The notes under the pieces were generated by a model. The model saw nothing but the letters and a program-made list of their open reading frames with translations. It did not search any database and was not told the DNA's origin. A DNA stretch of 64,000 nt from Alphaproteobacteria bacterium (GTDB lineage: Bacteria; Pseudomonadota; Alphaproteobacteria; Micropepsales; Micropepsaceae), in the NCBI GenBank assembly GCA_021325375.1, contig JAJPHG010000042.1:1-64000 (forward strand). Direction: 5' to 3'. Positions within the stretch are counted from its first letter, which is position 1; the number at the start of each line of letters is the position of its first letter. Of this stretch, positions 1-8,687 are shown piece by piece. The translations under genes and the position numbers were made by a program.

Positions 1-1053
1 ATGCCGGCCGGCATAGGCCACCTGTCGGGCGAAGACCACCTGAAGATCCTCGTCGTCACCGACGCCTGGGCGCCGCAGGTCAACGGCGTGGTGCGCACGC
101 TGGAGACGCTGGGCCGCGACCTCACCGCGCTCGGCCACGAGGTGCGCTACGCGACGCCGCAGGGCCGCTTCACCATCCCGATGCCGACCTATCCCGAGAT
201 CCGCCTGGCGATCTTCCCGCGCGCCGGCCTCGAGAAGGAGATCCGCGAGTTCGCGCCCGATGCGATCCATATCGCGACCGAAGGCACGCTGGGGCTTTCG
301 GCGCGCGCGATCTGCATCAAATACGCCATCCCCTACACGACGTCCTTCCACACGCGCTTCCCCGAATATGTGCGCGCGCGCTTCTCCTTCATCCCGGAGG
401 AGACGGTCTACCGCTTCCTGCGCTGGTTCCATTCGCCCGCGACCGCGATGATGGTGGCGACGCCCTCGCTCAAGCGCGAGATGGAGGGTCACGACTTCAA
501 GAATTTGCGCATCTGGTCGCGCGGCGTTGATGTCGAGCGCTTCCGCCCCATCCCCGACGCGTCGCTCGGCGTTCCCGGACCGGTGTGGCTCTATGTCGGC
601 CGCATCGCCGTGGAGAAGAACATCGAGGCGTTCCTCGCCCTCGACCTGCCCGGCACCAAGGTCGTGATCGGCGACGGCCCCGCGCGCGCCGCGCTGGAGC
701 GCAAGTTCCCCGACGCCCGCTTCCTCGGCCAGAAGACAGGCGAGGAGCTTGTCCGCGCCTATGCCGCCAGCGACGTCTTCGTCTTCCCCAGCCGCACCGA
801 CACCTTCGGCCTCGTCATCCTGGAGGCCCTGGCCTGCGGCGTGCCCGTGGCCGCCTATCCGGTTCAGGGCCCGCTGGACGTGGTGGACGGCGCACCGGTG
901 GCCGTGCTGGACGAGGACCTGGCCAAGGCCTGCCAAGCCGCGCTCGCCATCCCCCGCCAAGCCTGTCGGGACTATGCCCTGACCCGCTCCTGGTCCGCCT
1001 GCACCCGCCAGTTCCTGTCGAACCTGGCGGTCGAGCCGGCGGTGGAGGGGTAG
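1..1053 (+). CDS. Glycosyltransferase family 4 protein (SqdX/MgtA-like)
   Basis: Predicted cytosolic GT-B glycosyltransferase of 350 residues. The N-terminal Rossmann half opens with KILVVTDAWAPQVNGVVRTL, typical of the GT4 subgroup that includes sulfoquinovosyl- and alpha-mannosyltransferases, and carries FHTRFPEY near residue 117. The C-terminal half has the donor-site region GPVWLYVGRIAVEKNIEAF followed by SRTDTFGLVILEALACGVPV, whose Glu is the usual nucleotide-sugar contact. Acceptor and sugar cannot be told. The window begins on this ATG. The family consensus begins at the KILVVTD strand, around residue 15, so the true start may be a codon near base 40 or may lie upstream. The gene ends before a palindromic repeat. 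Confidence 0.85.
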   Translation: MPAGIGHLSGEDHLKILVVTDAWAPQVNGVVRTLETLGRDLTALGHEVRYATPQGRFTIPMPTYPEIRLAIFPRAGLEKEIREFAPDAIHIATEGTLGLSARAICIKYAIPYTTSFHTRFPEYVRARFSFIPEETVYRFLRWFHSPATAMMVATPSLKREMEGHDFKNLRIWSRGVDVERFRPIPDASLGVPGPVWLYVGRIAVEKNIEAFLALDLPGTKVVIGDGPARAALERKFPDARFLGQKTGEELVRAYAASDVFVFPSRTDTFGLVILEALACGVPVAAYPVQGPLDVVDGAPVAVLDEDLAKACQAALAIPRQACRDYALTRSWSACTRQFLSNLAVEPAVEG

Positions 1054-1070
1054 TTCCTACCGCGCCCAAA

Positions 1071-1226
1071 TGTCATGGCCCGCGAATGCGGGCCACCCAG
1101 GTGGGTTCTGTGCCCTCTCTCCAACCCCACACCGTCATTGCCCGGCTTGTCCGGGCCATGACGATCTTTTTTTGTGGGAACAAAGAAGACTTGATCTAGG
1201 TGGCCCGCATTCGCGGGCCATGACAG
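1071..1226. repeat. Family A nested palindromic element, copy 1
   Basis: The outer arms are a palindromic core, GGCCCGCGAATGCGGGCC, flanked by TGTCAT on one side and ACCCAG on the other. They sit at 1071-1100 and, inverted, at 1197-1226. Between them a second, related palindrome (GTCATTGCCCGG ... CCGGGCCATGAC, about 1132-1162) is followed by a T-run. The same outer arms recur near 4.9 and 6.8 kb. No ORF in it looks real. Confidence 0.85.
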
Positions 1227-1269
1227 ATTGAGCTAGATTGCTTCCAGCAAATCTCCCACCGGCCGGTTG

Positions 1270-2889
1270 ATGTCCCTGACCTCCGACGATCCACGCGACC
1301 TCAAGCTGGCGCCGCGCGAGTGGCTGTTCCTGGGCCTTTCGATTCTGTTCTGGGCGGGGTTCGTCGTCTATCTGGGCAAGGACACGTCGTGGGATTTCCG
1401 CAACTATCATTGGTACATCCCTTACGCCTACCTGCACGGCCGCATGGGATTCGACGTCGTCGTCGCGCACCAGGCGAGCTACTACAACCCGTTCCTCGAC
1501 ATCCCGTTCTACGAGCTGGCGACAAAGACGCCGGTGTGGTTCGCGCTCGCCGTGCTGGGCGCGGTGCAGGGCGCCAATGTCGTCCCCCTCTACCTCATCG
1601 CGCGGCAGAGCCTGCGCATGGACGAATACAGGCTCGGCGCCGCGACGCTGGCGCTGCTCGGGCAGACGGGCGGGCTGACGCTCGGGCTGCTCGGGCTGCA
1701 CTACTACGACAACGTGATGAGCGTCTTCATCCTGAGCGGCATCGCGATCCTGGTCGTGAACGCGCGCGCGTTGCGCGAAGGCTCGCTGATAAAGACCGCG
1801 CTGTGGACCGCGCTCGCGGGATTCCTCGTCGGCATCACGCCGGGGCTCAAGCTGCCCGAGGCGCCGTTCGCGCTCGGCTTCGCGGCGGGTCTGATCGTGC
1901 TCGGCGGCGACTGGAAGCATCAGGGCACGCGCCTCTTCGCCGGCGCCGTCGGCGGCATCGCCGGCTTCGCGCTGTTCTCGGCGTGGTGGATGGTCCAGAT
2001 GGATCACCTGACCGGCAATCCGCTGTTCCCCTATTTCAACGATCATTTCCATTCCACGCTCGCGCTGGCCAGGCCCTATCGCGACCTGCGCTTCGTGCCG
2101 ACGCATTTCTGGCGCGAGGTGCTCTATCCCATCCTCTTCGCCGAGGACTGGTCGGTCGCCGACGATCTGCCCTATCGCGACATCCGCGTCGCGCTCGCCT
2201 ATGTCTCGGTGATCGCAGCCGGCATCGTCTGGGCGTTCGGGCGCCGCTCGAAGGACCCGCTGGTCTCGCCGCGTGCCACCGCGGTGCTCTTCGCGTTCGC
2301 GGCCGTCTCCTATGTCGTCTGGCTCAAGGTCTTCGCGATCTACCGCTACATCGTGCTGCTCGAGATGCTGGCGCCGATCCTCATCGCCGCCGCGGTCGGC
2401 CTGTTGCCGATGCCCAGGCGCGCGCAGCTGCTCACGCTCGCCGGCCTGTTCTTCGCGGCCCTGCTCCTGACGCGCGCCGATTTCCTCGAACGCGCGCCGC
2501 TGGAGAGCCCCTATGTCAGCATCGCGCTGCCGAAGTTCGACGATCCCAAGCACACCATGGTGTTGATGACCGGCAACTCGCCCATGGGCTTCATCGTGCC
2601 GGAGATGCCGCCCGCGATCCCGGTGCTGCGCATCGACGGCTGGATGCTGCAGCCCAAGGACGGCACGCTGCTCACCAAAGAGATGCGCGCCCGCGTCAAG
2701 GCGTTCAAGGGCGCGCTCTATCTTATTGCCGATTCGTTCGATATGACGCGGGCGCACGACGCGGTGCTGGACTACGACCTCATCATCGACTGGCCCAAAT
2801 GCGTGCTGTTCGACACCAACCTCGCGGGCGAATATCAATTGTGCCCATTGTCCCCCAAGCCGCCCGGCTGGAAGCCCGGGCCGAGATAG
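1270..2889 (+). CDS. Multispanning membrane protein, probable GT-C glycosyltransferase
   Basis: 539-residue integral membrane protein with roughly ten hydrophobic segments. An early acidic and aromatic loop (GKDTSWDFRNYHWYIPYAY, about residues 37-55) resembles the first periplasmic loop of GT-C enzymes, where an Asp acts in catalysis with polyprenyl-phosphate sugars. I choose the ATG at 1270 over the TTG immediately before it. It is followed after 4 nt by a GT2 gene and then by gtrA-like, so the three probably form one unit in which this protein attaches the flipped sugar to a surface polymer. The exact family (GT39, GT87 or an unnamed DUF) is not certain from sequence alone. Confidence 0.7.
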   Translation: MSLTSDDPRDLKLAPREWLFLGLSILFWAGFVVYLGKDTSWDFRNYHWYIPYAYLHGRMGFDVVVAHQASYYNPFLDIPFYELATKTPVWFALAVLGAVQGANVVPLYLIARQSLRMDEYRLGAATLALLGQTGGLTLGLLGLHYYDNVMSVFILSGIAILVVNARALREGSLIKTALWTALAGFLVGITPGLKLPEAPFALGFAAGLIVLGGDWKHQGTRLFAGAVGGIAGFALFSAWWMVQMDHLTGNPLFPYFNDHFHSTLALARPYRDLRFVPTHFWREVLYPILFAEDWSVADDLPYRDIRVALAYVSVIAAGIVWAFGRRSKDPLVSPRATAVLFAFAAVSYVVWLKVFAIYRYIVLLEMLAPILIAAAVGLLPMPRRAQLLTLAGLFFAALLLTRADFLERAPLESPYVSIALPKFDDPKHTMVLMTGNSPMGFIVPEMPPAIPVLRIDGWMLQPKDGTLLTKEMRARVKAFKGALYLIADSFDMTRAHDAVLDYDLIIDWPKCVLFDTNLAGEYQLCPLSPKPPGWKPGPR

Positions 2890-2893
2890 ACCG

Positions 2894-3838
2894 ATGACCG
2901 ACATGACCGCCCGCATCGCCGTGATCGTGCCCTGCTACAACGAGGAGGCCGCGATCGCCACCGTGGTGCGCGACTTCAAGGCCGCGCTGCCGGGTGCTGT
3001 GATCTACGTCTACGACAACAATTCGAAGGATGGGACCGCCGCCCGCGCGCGCGAGGCGGGCGCGGTGGTGCGCACCGAGCTGCGCCAGGGCAAGGGCAAC
3101 GTCGTGCGCCGGATGTTCGCCGACGTGGAAGCCGACGTCTATGTGCTGGTCGACGGCGACGACACCTATGACGCCTCCGCCGCGCCTGCGCTGATCCGAA
3201 GGCTCGTCGAGGACGGCCTCGATATCGTCTCCGGCCGGCGCGTCGCCACCGGACAGGCCGCGTACCGCCCCGGCCACGTGCTCGGCAACTGGCTGCTGAC
3301 GACGCTGACCTCGGTGATGTTCCGCGTGAAGCTCAACGACCTGCTCAGCGGCTACCGGATCATGTCGCGCCGCTTCGTGAAATCGTTCCCGTTCACGGCG
3401 GAAGGCTTCGGCATCGAGACCGAGCTCACCGTGCATGCCGTGCGGCTTCTGATGCCGATGGCCGAGGTCGAGACGCGCTACAAGGAGCGCCCCGAGGGCT
3501 CGGTGAGCAAGCTCAATACCTATCGCGACGGCTTGCGCATCCTCTTCACCATCGCAGCCCTGGTGCGCGAGGAGCGTCCGCTCGTCTTCTTCACCACCAT
3601 CGCGGCGCTGTTGATGATCTCCTCGCTGCTTCTGGGCACGCCTGTGGTGCTCGACTACTTCCACACCGGGCTGGTGCCGCGTCTGCCGACGGCGGTGCTG
3701 GCGGTCGGGTTCATGGTGCTGGGCTTCCTGTCGCTGGCGAGCGGGCTGATCCTCGATACCGTCACGCGCGGCCGCTGGGAGGACAAGCGCATGGCTTATC
3801 TCGCCATCCCCGGACCCCAGGATCTGAAGCTGCCGTGA
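2894..3838 (+). CDS. Family 2 glycosyltransferase, polyprenyl-phosphate type (GtrB/DPM1-like)
   Basis: 314 residues. The N-terminal GT-A domain starts with IAVIVPCYNEEAAIATVVRD. The segment DVYVLVDGDDTYD near residues 80-92 holds the acidic metal and nucleotide-sugar site, and DLLSGYRIMSRRF follows. Two hydrophobic segments close to the C-terminus (about 230-252 and 270-292) anchor it in the membrane, as in GtrB and dolichyl-phosphate mannose synthase-like enzymes that load a sugar onto bactoprenyl phosphate. Its stop overlaps the GTG start of the next gene by 4 nt, so translation is probably coupled to the GtrA-like flippase. Confidence 0.85.
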   Translation: MTDMTARIAVIVPCYNEEAAIATVVRDFKAALPGAVIYVYDNNSKDGTAARAREAGAVVRTELRQGKGNVVRRMFADVEADVYVLVDGDDTYDASAAPALIRRLVEDGLDIVSGRRVATGQAAYRPGHVLGNWLLTTLTSVMFRVKLNDLLSGYRIMSRRFVKSFPFTAEGFGIETELTVHAVRLLMPMAEVETRYKERPEGSVSKLNTYRDGLRILFTIAALVREERPLVFFTTIAALLMISSLLLGTPVVLDYFHTGLVPRLPTAVLAVGFMVLGFLSLASGLILDTVTRGRWEDKRMAYLAIPGPQDLKLP

Positions 3839-4227
3839 GCGCCTTCCTGCGCTTTGCGCTGGTGGGCGGCGCCGGCTTCCTCGTCAACGAGGCGGCGCTG
3901 TGGATCGCGCTCCACCTGCTGCATCTGGGCAAGGACGTCGCCTGGTTCTTCGCTTTCGTACCGTCGGTGACCTTCACCTGGTGGGGCAACCGCATGCTCA
4001 CCTTCCGCGAGCACGCAAGCGACAATCTGCTCGCCGAATGGGCGCGGTTCGTGGCGACCAACAGCGTCGGCGCGGTGGTGAACCTCGCCACCTACGAAGC
4101 GCTGACGCGTTTCCTCGCGCTCGATCCGCTTCTGGCGCTGGCCTGCGGCGTGCTCGCGGGACTGGTGTTCAACTTCACCCTGTCGAAGCGGCTGGTGTTT
4201 CGAAGGAAAGACCTACCCTCCCCTTGA
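3835..4227 (+). CDS. GtrA-like membrane protein (lipid-linked sugar flippase family)
   Basis: 130 residues, four hydrophobic segments, the usual length of the GtrA/DPMS family. The pattern FALVGGAGFLVNEAALW at the N-terminus and NFTLSKRLVFRRK at the C-terminus is typical. The GTG start overlaps the GT2 stop (GTGA), arguing for coupling. GtrA proteins are thought to move the polyprenyl-phosphate sugar made by the GT2 partner across the inner membrane. The last codons (-LPSP) and the TGA stop lie inside the CCTCCCCTTGAGG core of a family B half-repeat, so the native C-terminus has probably been replaced by repeat sequence. Confidence 0.85.
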   Translation: MSAFLRFALVGGAGFLVNEAALWIALHLLHLGKDVAWFFAFVPSVTFTWWGNRMLTFREHASDNLLAEWARFVATNSVGAVVNLATYEALTRFLALDPLLALACGVLAGLVFNFTLSKRLVFRRKDLPSP

Positions 4228-4236
4228 GGGAGGGCT
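4215..4236. repeat. Family B palindromic repeat, single arm
   Basis: One arm of the palindromic family seen in full at 31.99, 47.54 and 59.25 kb, with core CCCTCCCCTTGAGGGAGGG. It overlaps the stop codon of the GtrA-like gene. No second arm follows; the next bases belong to the convergent AhpD-like gene. Confidence 0.7.
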
Positions 4237-4239
4237 GGA

Positions 4240-4794
4240 CTACACCACCCTTCCCCACTCCGGCACCGCGACACCCGGCGGAGCATCCACGTCCACCCGC
4301 GTCGTCTCGGTCATCCGCGCCATGGTCATGTAGAAGCCCGCGGTCAGGATGATCTCGACGATCTCCTGTGGGGAGAAATGCGCCTTGGCGGCTTCGACCG
4401 TCTCTTCGCGCGCCTTCACGTCGCGCACAACCTCGCGCACCAGCGTCAGCATCGCTTTCGCCCGCGCATCGAACGCCGTGTCGTCGAAGCGCAGGGCCTC
4501 GAGCGCGGCGATCTGCGCGTCCGTGCAGCCGGCGCGCTTGCCGATGGGGACGTGCTGCACCCATTCGTAGATGCCGCCCTCCAGCCGCGCCACCATCAGG
4601 ATGATGAGCTCGCGCAGATCCGGCGCCAGCTTCTGCTTCGACAGGATCGCCGTGCCGAACGACAGGCCGGGCCGGAAGCACGTCGCCGCGTTCGCCCACA
4701 TGCGGAAGATGTTGAGCTTGCGCGGCAGGCTCTTGAACGCCTGCGCCGCGTCCTCGGGAAGCCGCGCGGTATCGGCATAGGGGATCAGGGGCAT
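4240..4794 (-). CDS. Carboxymuconolactone decarboxylase / AhpD-like family protein
   Basis: 184 residues from the ATG at 4794. The open frame continues upstream to 5007, but those codons only read through a family A palindrome, so I exclude them. The protein is mostly helical, with LAPDLRELIILMVARLEGGIYEWVQHVP matching the CMD/AhpD core. The usual CxxC peroxidatic pair is absent: the position reads E-W-V-Q-H, as in the non-thiol CMD branch. A peroxidase role is therefore not supported, and a decarboxylase-like or unknown role is more likely. It stands alone on the minus strand and converges on the gtr-like operon. Confidence 0.7.
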   Translation of the reverse strand: MPLIPYADTARLPEDAAQAFKSLPRKLNIFRMWANAATCFRPGLSFGTAILSKQKLAPDLRELIILMVARLEGGIYEWVQHVPIGKRAGCTDAQIAALEALRFDDTAFDARAKAMLTLVREVVRDVKAREETVEAAKAHFSPQEIVEIILTAGFYMTMARMTETTRVDVDAPPGVAVPEWGRVV

Positions 4795-4826
4795 CTCCGA
4801 GCTCCATAGATTGCAATGCCCCATAC

Positions 4827-4990
4827 TGTCATGGCCCGCGAATGCGGGCCACCCAGGTGACACCTGTTTGCTCTCGCTCGTTTCACGCGGAGTCGCGGAG
4901 TAGAATGCGAACTCCGCGGCTTCGCGTGAGTCCTTTCCAGAGCGTGCAGAACCCAGCTGGGTGGCCCGCATTCGCGGGCCATGACATTTT
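4827..4990. repeat. Family A nested palindromic element, copy 2
   Basis: Outer arms with the GGCCCGCGAATGCGGGCC core at 4827-4856, and inverted at 4952-4988. Inner arms near 4886-4930 form a second inverted repeat (ACGCGGAGTCGCGGAG against CTCCGCGGCTTCGCGTGAG). The inner part resembles copy 3 more than copy 1. It lies between the AhpD-like gene and modC, both on the minus strand. Confidence 0.85.
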
Positions 4991-5003
4991 ATGCTTTTGA
5001 AAT

Positions 5004-6062
5004 TCACCCCGCCGCGTCGACGATCACGCTCTTGACGATCGCGAAGACGTGCGCGCCGGGCGCGAGTTCCAGGCGCTTGGCGGAGGCGCGGGTGACGCGG
5101 GCGACGAGGCGTGCGGCGCCCATCGCGATCTGGATATCGGCCTGCGCGCCGTAGCGCATCGCGCTCACCGTCGCGGGCAGGATGTTGTTGGCGGAGATCG
5201 CGCGCGGCTCCTCGCGCGCCAGCATGATGTCCTCGGCGCGCAGCCGCACGCGCACGCGCGTCCCGACGTCACGCTGCACGCGCGGCACGTAGAGCCGGCC
5301 ATGATCGAAGACGAGCACGCTCAGATCCTCGCCATGGCTTTCGATGCGCGTGTCGAGCACGGCGCCCATGCCCTCGATGCCGCCCTCGATGCGCGTGAGC
5401 AGGTCGAACACCGAGCCTTGCGCCGCGACGCGGCCCTCGCGCAGCACGACGATCTCATGCGCCAGGCGCGCAACCTCGTCGACGGCGTGGCTGACGTAGA
5501 ACATCGGCAGCTTGGTCTCGTCGCGCAGGCGCTCGAGATAGGGAAGGATCTCCTGCCGACGCGCCGCGTCGAGCGCTGCCAGCGGCTCGTCGAGCAGCAG
5601 GATGTCGGGCGAGGAGAGCAGCGCACGGCCGAGCGCGACGCGCCCCTTCTCGCCGCCGGAAAGCGCGCGCGGATTGCGCTCCAGGAGATGGGTGAGGCCC
5701 AGCATCTCGACGACGTGCTCGATCTCGTGCTCGTCCACGGGAAAGGGCGCGCGCCTGCGGCCGAAGCGCAGATTGTCCTCGACGCTCATATGCGGGAAGA
5801 GGCGCGAATCCTGGAACACATAGCCGGTGCGGCGCGCGCGGGCGGGCACGAAGATCCCCGCCTCAGTGTCGAGCACGACGCGGCCCCCGATCGCGATGCG
5901 GCCTTCGTCGGGACGCGAGAGGCCCGCGATGGCGTTGATCACGCTCGTCTTGCCCGCGCCCGACGGTCCGAACAGGGCGGTCACGCCCGCGCGCTCGGCC
6001 TCGAACGCGACGTCGAGCGCGAAGGTCTTGAAGCGGTGGCGGATGCGGACCTCGACGCTCAT
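5004..6062 (-). CDS. modC: Molybdate ABC transporter ATP-binding protein ModC
   Basis: 352 residues, normal ModC length. Walker A GPSGAGKT is at residues 32-39. The signature LSGGEKGRVALGRAL and Walker B DILLLDEPLAALD follow in the right order. The C-terminal 65 residues (from about 288, ANNILPATVSAMRYGAQADI) form the MOP/TOBE molybdate-binding domain that distinguishes ModC from other importer ATPases. The start ATG overlaps the modB stop by 4 nt. The protein drives molybdate import at the inner membrane together with ModB. A periplasmic ModA is needed but is not adjacent. Confidence 0.92.
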   Translation of the reverse strand: MSVEVRIRHRFKTFALDVAFEAERAGVTALFGPSGAGKTSVINAIAGLSRPDEGRIAIGGRVVLDTEAGIFVPARARRTGYVFQDSRLFPHMSVEDNLRFGRRRAPFPVDEHEIEHVVEMLGLTHLLERNPRALSGGEKGRVALGRALLSSPDILLLDEPLAALDAARRQEILPYLERLRDETKLPMFYVSHAVDEVARLAHEIVVLREGRVAAQGSVFDLLTRIEGGIEGMGAVLDTRIESHGEDLSVLVFDHGRLYVPRVQRDVGTRVRVRLRAEDIMLAREEPRAISANNILPATVSAMRYGAQADIQIAMGAARLVARVTRASAKRLELAPGAHVFAIVKSVIVDAAG

Positions 6063-6742
6063 CGCCGCATCTTTCTCTGCGCGGCTTCGGCGAGCGTCAT
6101 GAAGATCAGCGCCAAGGCGATGGAGATGAGCGAAAGCCGCGCGGCCTCCGCCTCGCCGCCCGGCTCCTGCAGCGCGCTGTAGATCGCCAGCGGCAGGGTG
6201 CGCGTTTCGCCCGGGATGTTGGAGACGAAGGTGATGATGGCGCCGAACTCGCCGAGGCTGGCCGCGAAGGCCGTGATCACACCCGCGACGATGCCGGGCA
6301 GCGCAAGCGGCAGCGTGAGATTGACCAGCCGGTCGAGCCAGCCCGCGCCCAGGGTCCTGGCGGCCTCGTCGAGGCCGGGATCGGCGCCTTCAAGCGCCAG
6401 CCTGATCGCGCGCACCTGGAACGGGAAGGTGATCAGCGCCGAAGTGAGCGCGGCGCCCGTCCAGCTGAAGACGAAGCGGATGCCGAAATGCTGCAGCAGG
6501 AACGCGCCGAGCCCCGCCCGCGTGCCCAGCACGATCAGGAGCAGGAAGCCGATGGCCACCGGCGGCAGGACCAGCGGCAGGTGGATGATCCCGTCGACGA
6601 CGATCTTGCCGGGAAACCGCGTCCTGGCCAGCAGCAGGGCGGCCGCGACCGCGAACGGCAGCGCCGCGAACACCCCCACGAACGACACCCGCAGGCTGAG
6701 CAGCAGCGCCTGGGCTTCGTCGGGGGTGAGAAGGTCGGGCAT
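6059..6742 (-). CDS. modB: Molybdate ABC transporter permease ModB
   Basis: 227 residues with about five membrane segments. The conserved permease loop DEAARTLGAGWLDRLVNLTLP (EAA motif) sits near residues 130-150 and contacts ModC. I start at the ATG at 6742 (MPDLLTPDEAQALLLSL, the family's usual start). The ATG five codons earlier lies by a family A repeat. First gene of modBC, reading away from that repeat. Confidence 0.9.
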   Translation of the reverse strand: MPDLLTPDEAQALLLSLRVSFVGVFAALPFAVAAALLLARTRFPGKIVVDGIIHLPLVLPPVAIGFLLLIVLGTRAGLGAFLLQHFGIRFVFSWTGAALTSALITFPFQVRAIRLALEGADPGLDEAARTLGAGWLDRLVNLTLPLALPGIVAGVITAFAASLGEFGAIITFVSNIPGETRTLPLAIYSALQEPGGEAEAARLSLISIALALIFMTLAEAAQRKMRR

Positions 6743-6750
6743 GCACCACA

Positions 6751-6925
6751 ATGTCATGGCCCGCGAATGCGGGCCACCCAGTTGGGTTCTGCACGATCTC
6801 AGAAGGACTCACGCGGAGGCGCGGAGGTTCTTTTCTTCTCCGCGACTCCGCGCCTCCGCGTGCGAGGCTTTAAGAGCACCGCCATGTCACCCGGGTGGCC
6901 CGCATTCGCGGGCCATGACATTTTG
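6751..6925. repeat. Family A nested palindromic element, copy 3
   Basis: Outer arms at 6751-6780 and inverted at 6893-6922. Inner inverted arms (CGCGGAGGCGCGGAG against CTCCGCGCCTCCGCG, about 6812-6862) are separated by a short T/C-rich spacer. It lies between divergent modB and the secreted protein at 7021, so any promoter for modBC must lie within or beyond it. Confidence 0.85.
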
Positions 6926-7020
6926 GACTGACGGCGGGAGCGTTGCCCGAGGGCAACGCCGAGCCAGGACCGTCCCCTGGACAGCTTGACCGCCCAAACG
7001 AACCCCCTACCCTCCCCGCC

Positions 7021-8682
7021 ATGGGGTGGGAAAAGACGGCCTTGGCGGCCTGGGCGGCGGCCACGCTTCTGGCGGGCGGCGCGCGCGCCGACGCGCCGGC
7101 GCCGGTCCAGACAACCTATCCCTCCATCTTCGTCGTGCGCCACGACCATTGGAGCGACACCGACGAGCGCGACTACAGCCGCTTCGTCGCGGAGATCGGG
7201 GATTCGGGCTGCAACACGGTCGATTCCTGCCTGCACTCCACCCGCAACCCGTTCCATGGCACCGATCCGCCGGGGGTGTATTTCCGCTCCGATTGCGCCG
7301 ACCTCGCCTACAATCTGCGCTTCTACTTCGCCTGGAAGCGCGGCCTGCCCTTCGGCTATGTGAGCCAGGTCAGCATGCGCGGACGCGGGCGCGACTTCCG
7401 CTACGGCTTCAACGGCAACGCGGTCGCCGAGCGCATCACCATCCCGAGCGGCGAGAAGAGCGGCTACGAGATCTGGGACGAGATCCGCGACAACGTCTCG
7501 TCGGGCACGTTCCGCATCCACCCCGCGCTCGAGGAGCCGGAAGAGGACGACCTCTACTCGCCCGCGATCGACGCCAAGTCGATCCGGCCGGGCACGGTGA
7601 TCTACGATCCCAACGGCCATGTCGCGACCGTCTACAAGGTCGAGCCCGACGGGCGCATCCACTACATCGACGCCCATCCCGACAGCTCGCTGACCCACGG
7701 CTTCTACGACCTGCGCTTCGTGCGCGCGTTCCCGGGCATGAGCGCGGGCTTCAAGAACTGGCGGCCGGCCAAGCTCGTGGGCGCGCGCCAACTCGCCGAC
7801 GGCAGCTTCGCGGGCGGCCACGTCGTGCCGGCCGCGAACGACGAGATCGCGGATTTCTCGCTCGAGCAGTTCTACGGCAACGGCAAAAAGCCGGACGACG
7901 ACCATGACTGGCGCGAGGGCACGTTCACGCTGAACGGCGCCTCGCTCGACTGGTACGACTATGTCCGTGCCAAGCTCGCCGGCGGCAAGCTGCAATTCGA
8001 TCCGCTGCGCGAAGTCGCCGACATGATCGATTCCAACTGCGCCGACCTGCACGACCGCCTCGACGCCGTCGACCTGGCGGTGAAGGCGGGGCTGGCGCAG
8101 CAAGCCGAGCCCGCGCGCCTGCCCGACAACATCTACGGCACCGACGGCGACTGGGAGACCTTTTCGACGCCGTCGCGCGACGCCCGCCTGAAGACCGCGT
8201 TCAAGGAATTGCGCGACGCGGCCGAGCGCTTCGTGCGCATGGCCCGCGCCAAGGATCCCAAGCTGCAATACAAGGGCAGCGATCTCACGGCCGACCTGAT
8301 CGCGCTTTACGACAGGAAGGCGCAAGCATGCACGCTCACCTATGCGCGCAGCGACGGTTCGCAGGTGACGCTCGGCTATGAGGAGCTGCGCAAGCGGCTG
8401 TTCGCGCTGTCCTTCGATCCTTATCAGTGTGCCGAGCGGCGCTGGGGCGCGACGAGGCCCGAAGAGCTCGCGACCTGCCCGGAGACGACGCTGAAAGCGG
8501 CCTGGTACGACGCCGAGCAGCCCCTACGCAACCAGATCGACCGCACCTACGACGCCGAGATGGACTTCACGCTGGACGAGCTCAAAGTCCCCGGTGCCGG
8601 CAAAGGCGTCGCCGTACCGCCCGACATCGACACGCGCGGCTATCTGGAGCACGAACACGCGCAGAAGACGGCAGCGAGGTAG
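7021..8682 (+). CDS. Large secreted protein of unknown function with a possible cysteine-peptidase-like core
   Basis: 553 residues from the ATG at 7021. The frame stays open back to 6943, but the segment from 7021 begins with a good signal peptide (GWEKTALAAWAAATLLAGGARA). The segment YFRSDCADLAYNLRFYFAWK (mature region, about residues 80-99), followed by DPNGHVATVYKV and HYIDAHPDSS about 105-130 residues later, has the Cys ... His ... Asp/His spacing of NlpC/P60 or papain-like folds. This is an inference from pattern only. The C-terminal third has several further Cys. No operon partner; it is flanked by a family A repeat and a family D repeat. I do not recognise the family. Confidence 0.6.
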   Translation: MGWEKTALAAWAAATLLAGGARADAPAPVQTTYPSIFVVRHDHWSDTDERDYSRFVAEIGDSGCNTVDSCLHSTRNPFHGTDPPGVYFRSDCADLAYNLRFYFAWKRGLPFGYVSQVSMRGRGRDFRYGFNGNAVAERITIPSGEKSGYEIWDEIRDNVSSGTFRIHPALEEPEEDDLYSPAIDAKSIRPGTVIYDPNGHVATVYKVEPDGRIHYIDAHPDSSLTHGFYDLRFVRAFPGMSAGFKNWRPAKLVGARQLADGSFAGGHVVPAANDEIADFSLEQFYGNGKKPDDDHDWREGTFTLNGASLDWYDYVRAKLAGGKLQFDPLREVADMIDSNCADLHDRLDAVDLAVKAGLAQQAEPARLPDNIYGTDGDWETFSTPSRDARLKTAFKELRDAAERFVRMARAKDPKLQYKGSDLTADLIALYDRKAQACTLTYARSDGSQVTLGYEELRKRLFALSFDPYQCAERRWGATRPEELATCPETTLKAAWYDAEQPLRNQIDRTYDAEMDFTLDELKVPGAGKGVAVPPDIDTRGYLEHEHAQKTAAR

Positions 8683-8687
8683 AAAAT

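Noticed and set aside
1135..2916. 593-aa minus frame
   Set aside because: Shadow of the GT-C membrane protein; reads into the family A repeat with peptides such as MARECGPP that recur only because of the repeat.
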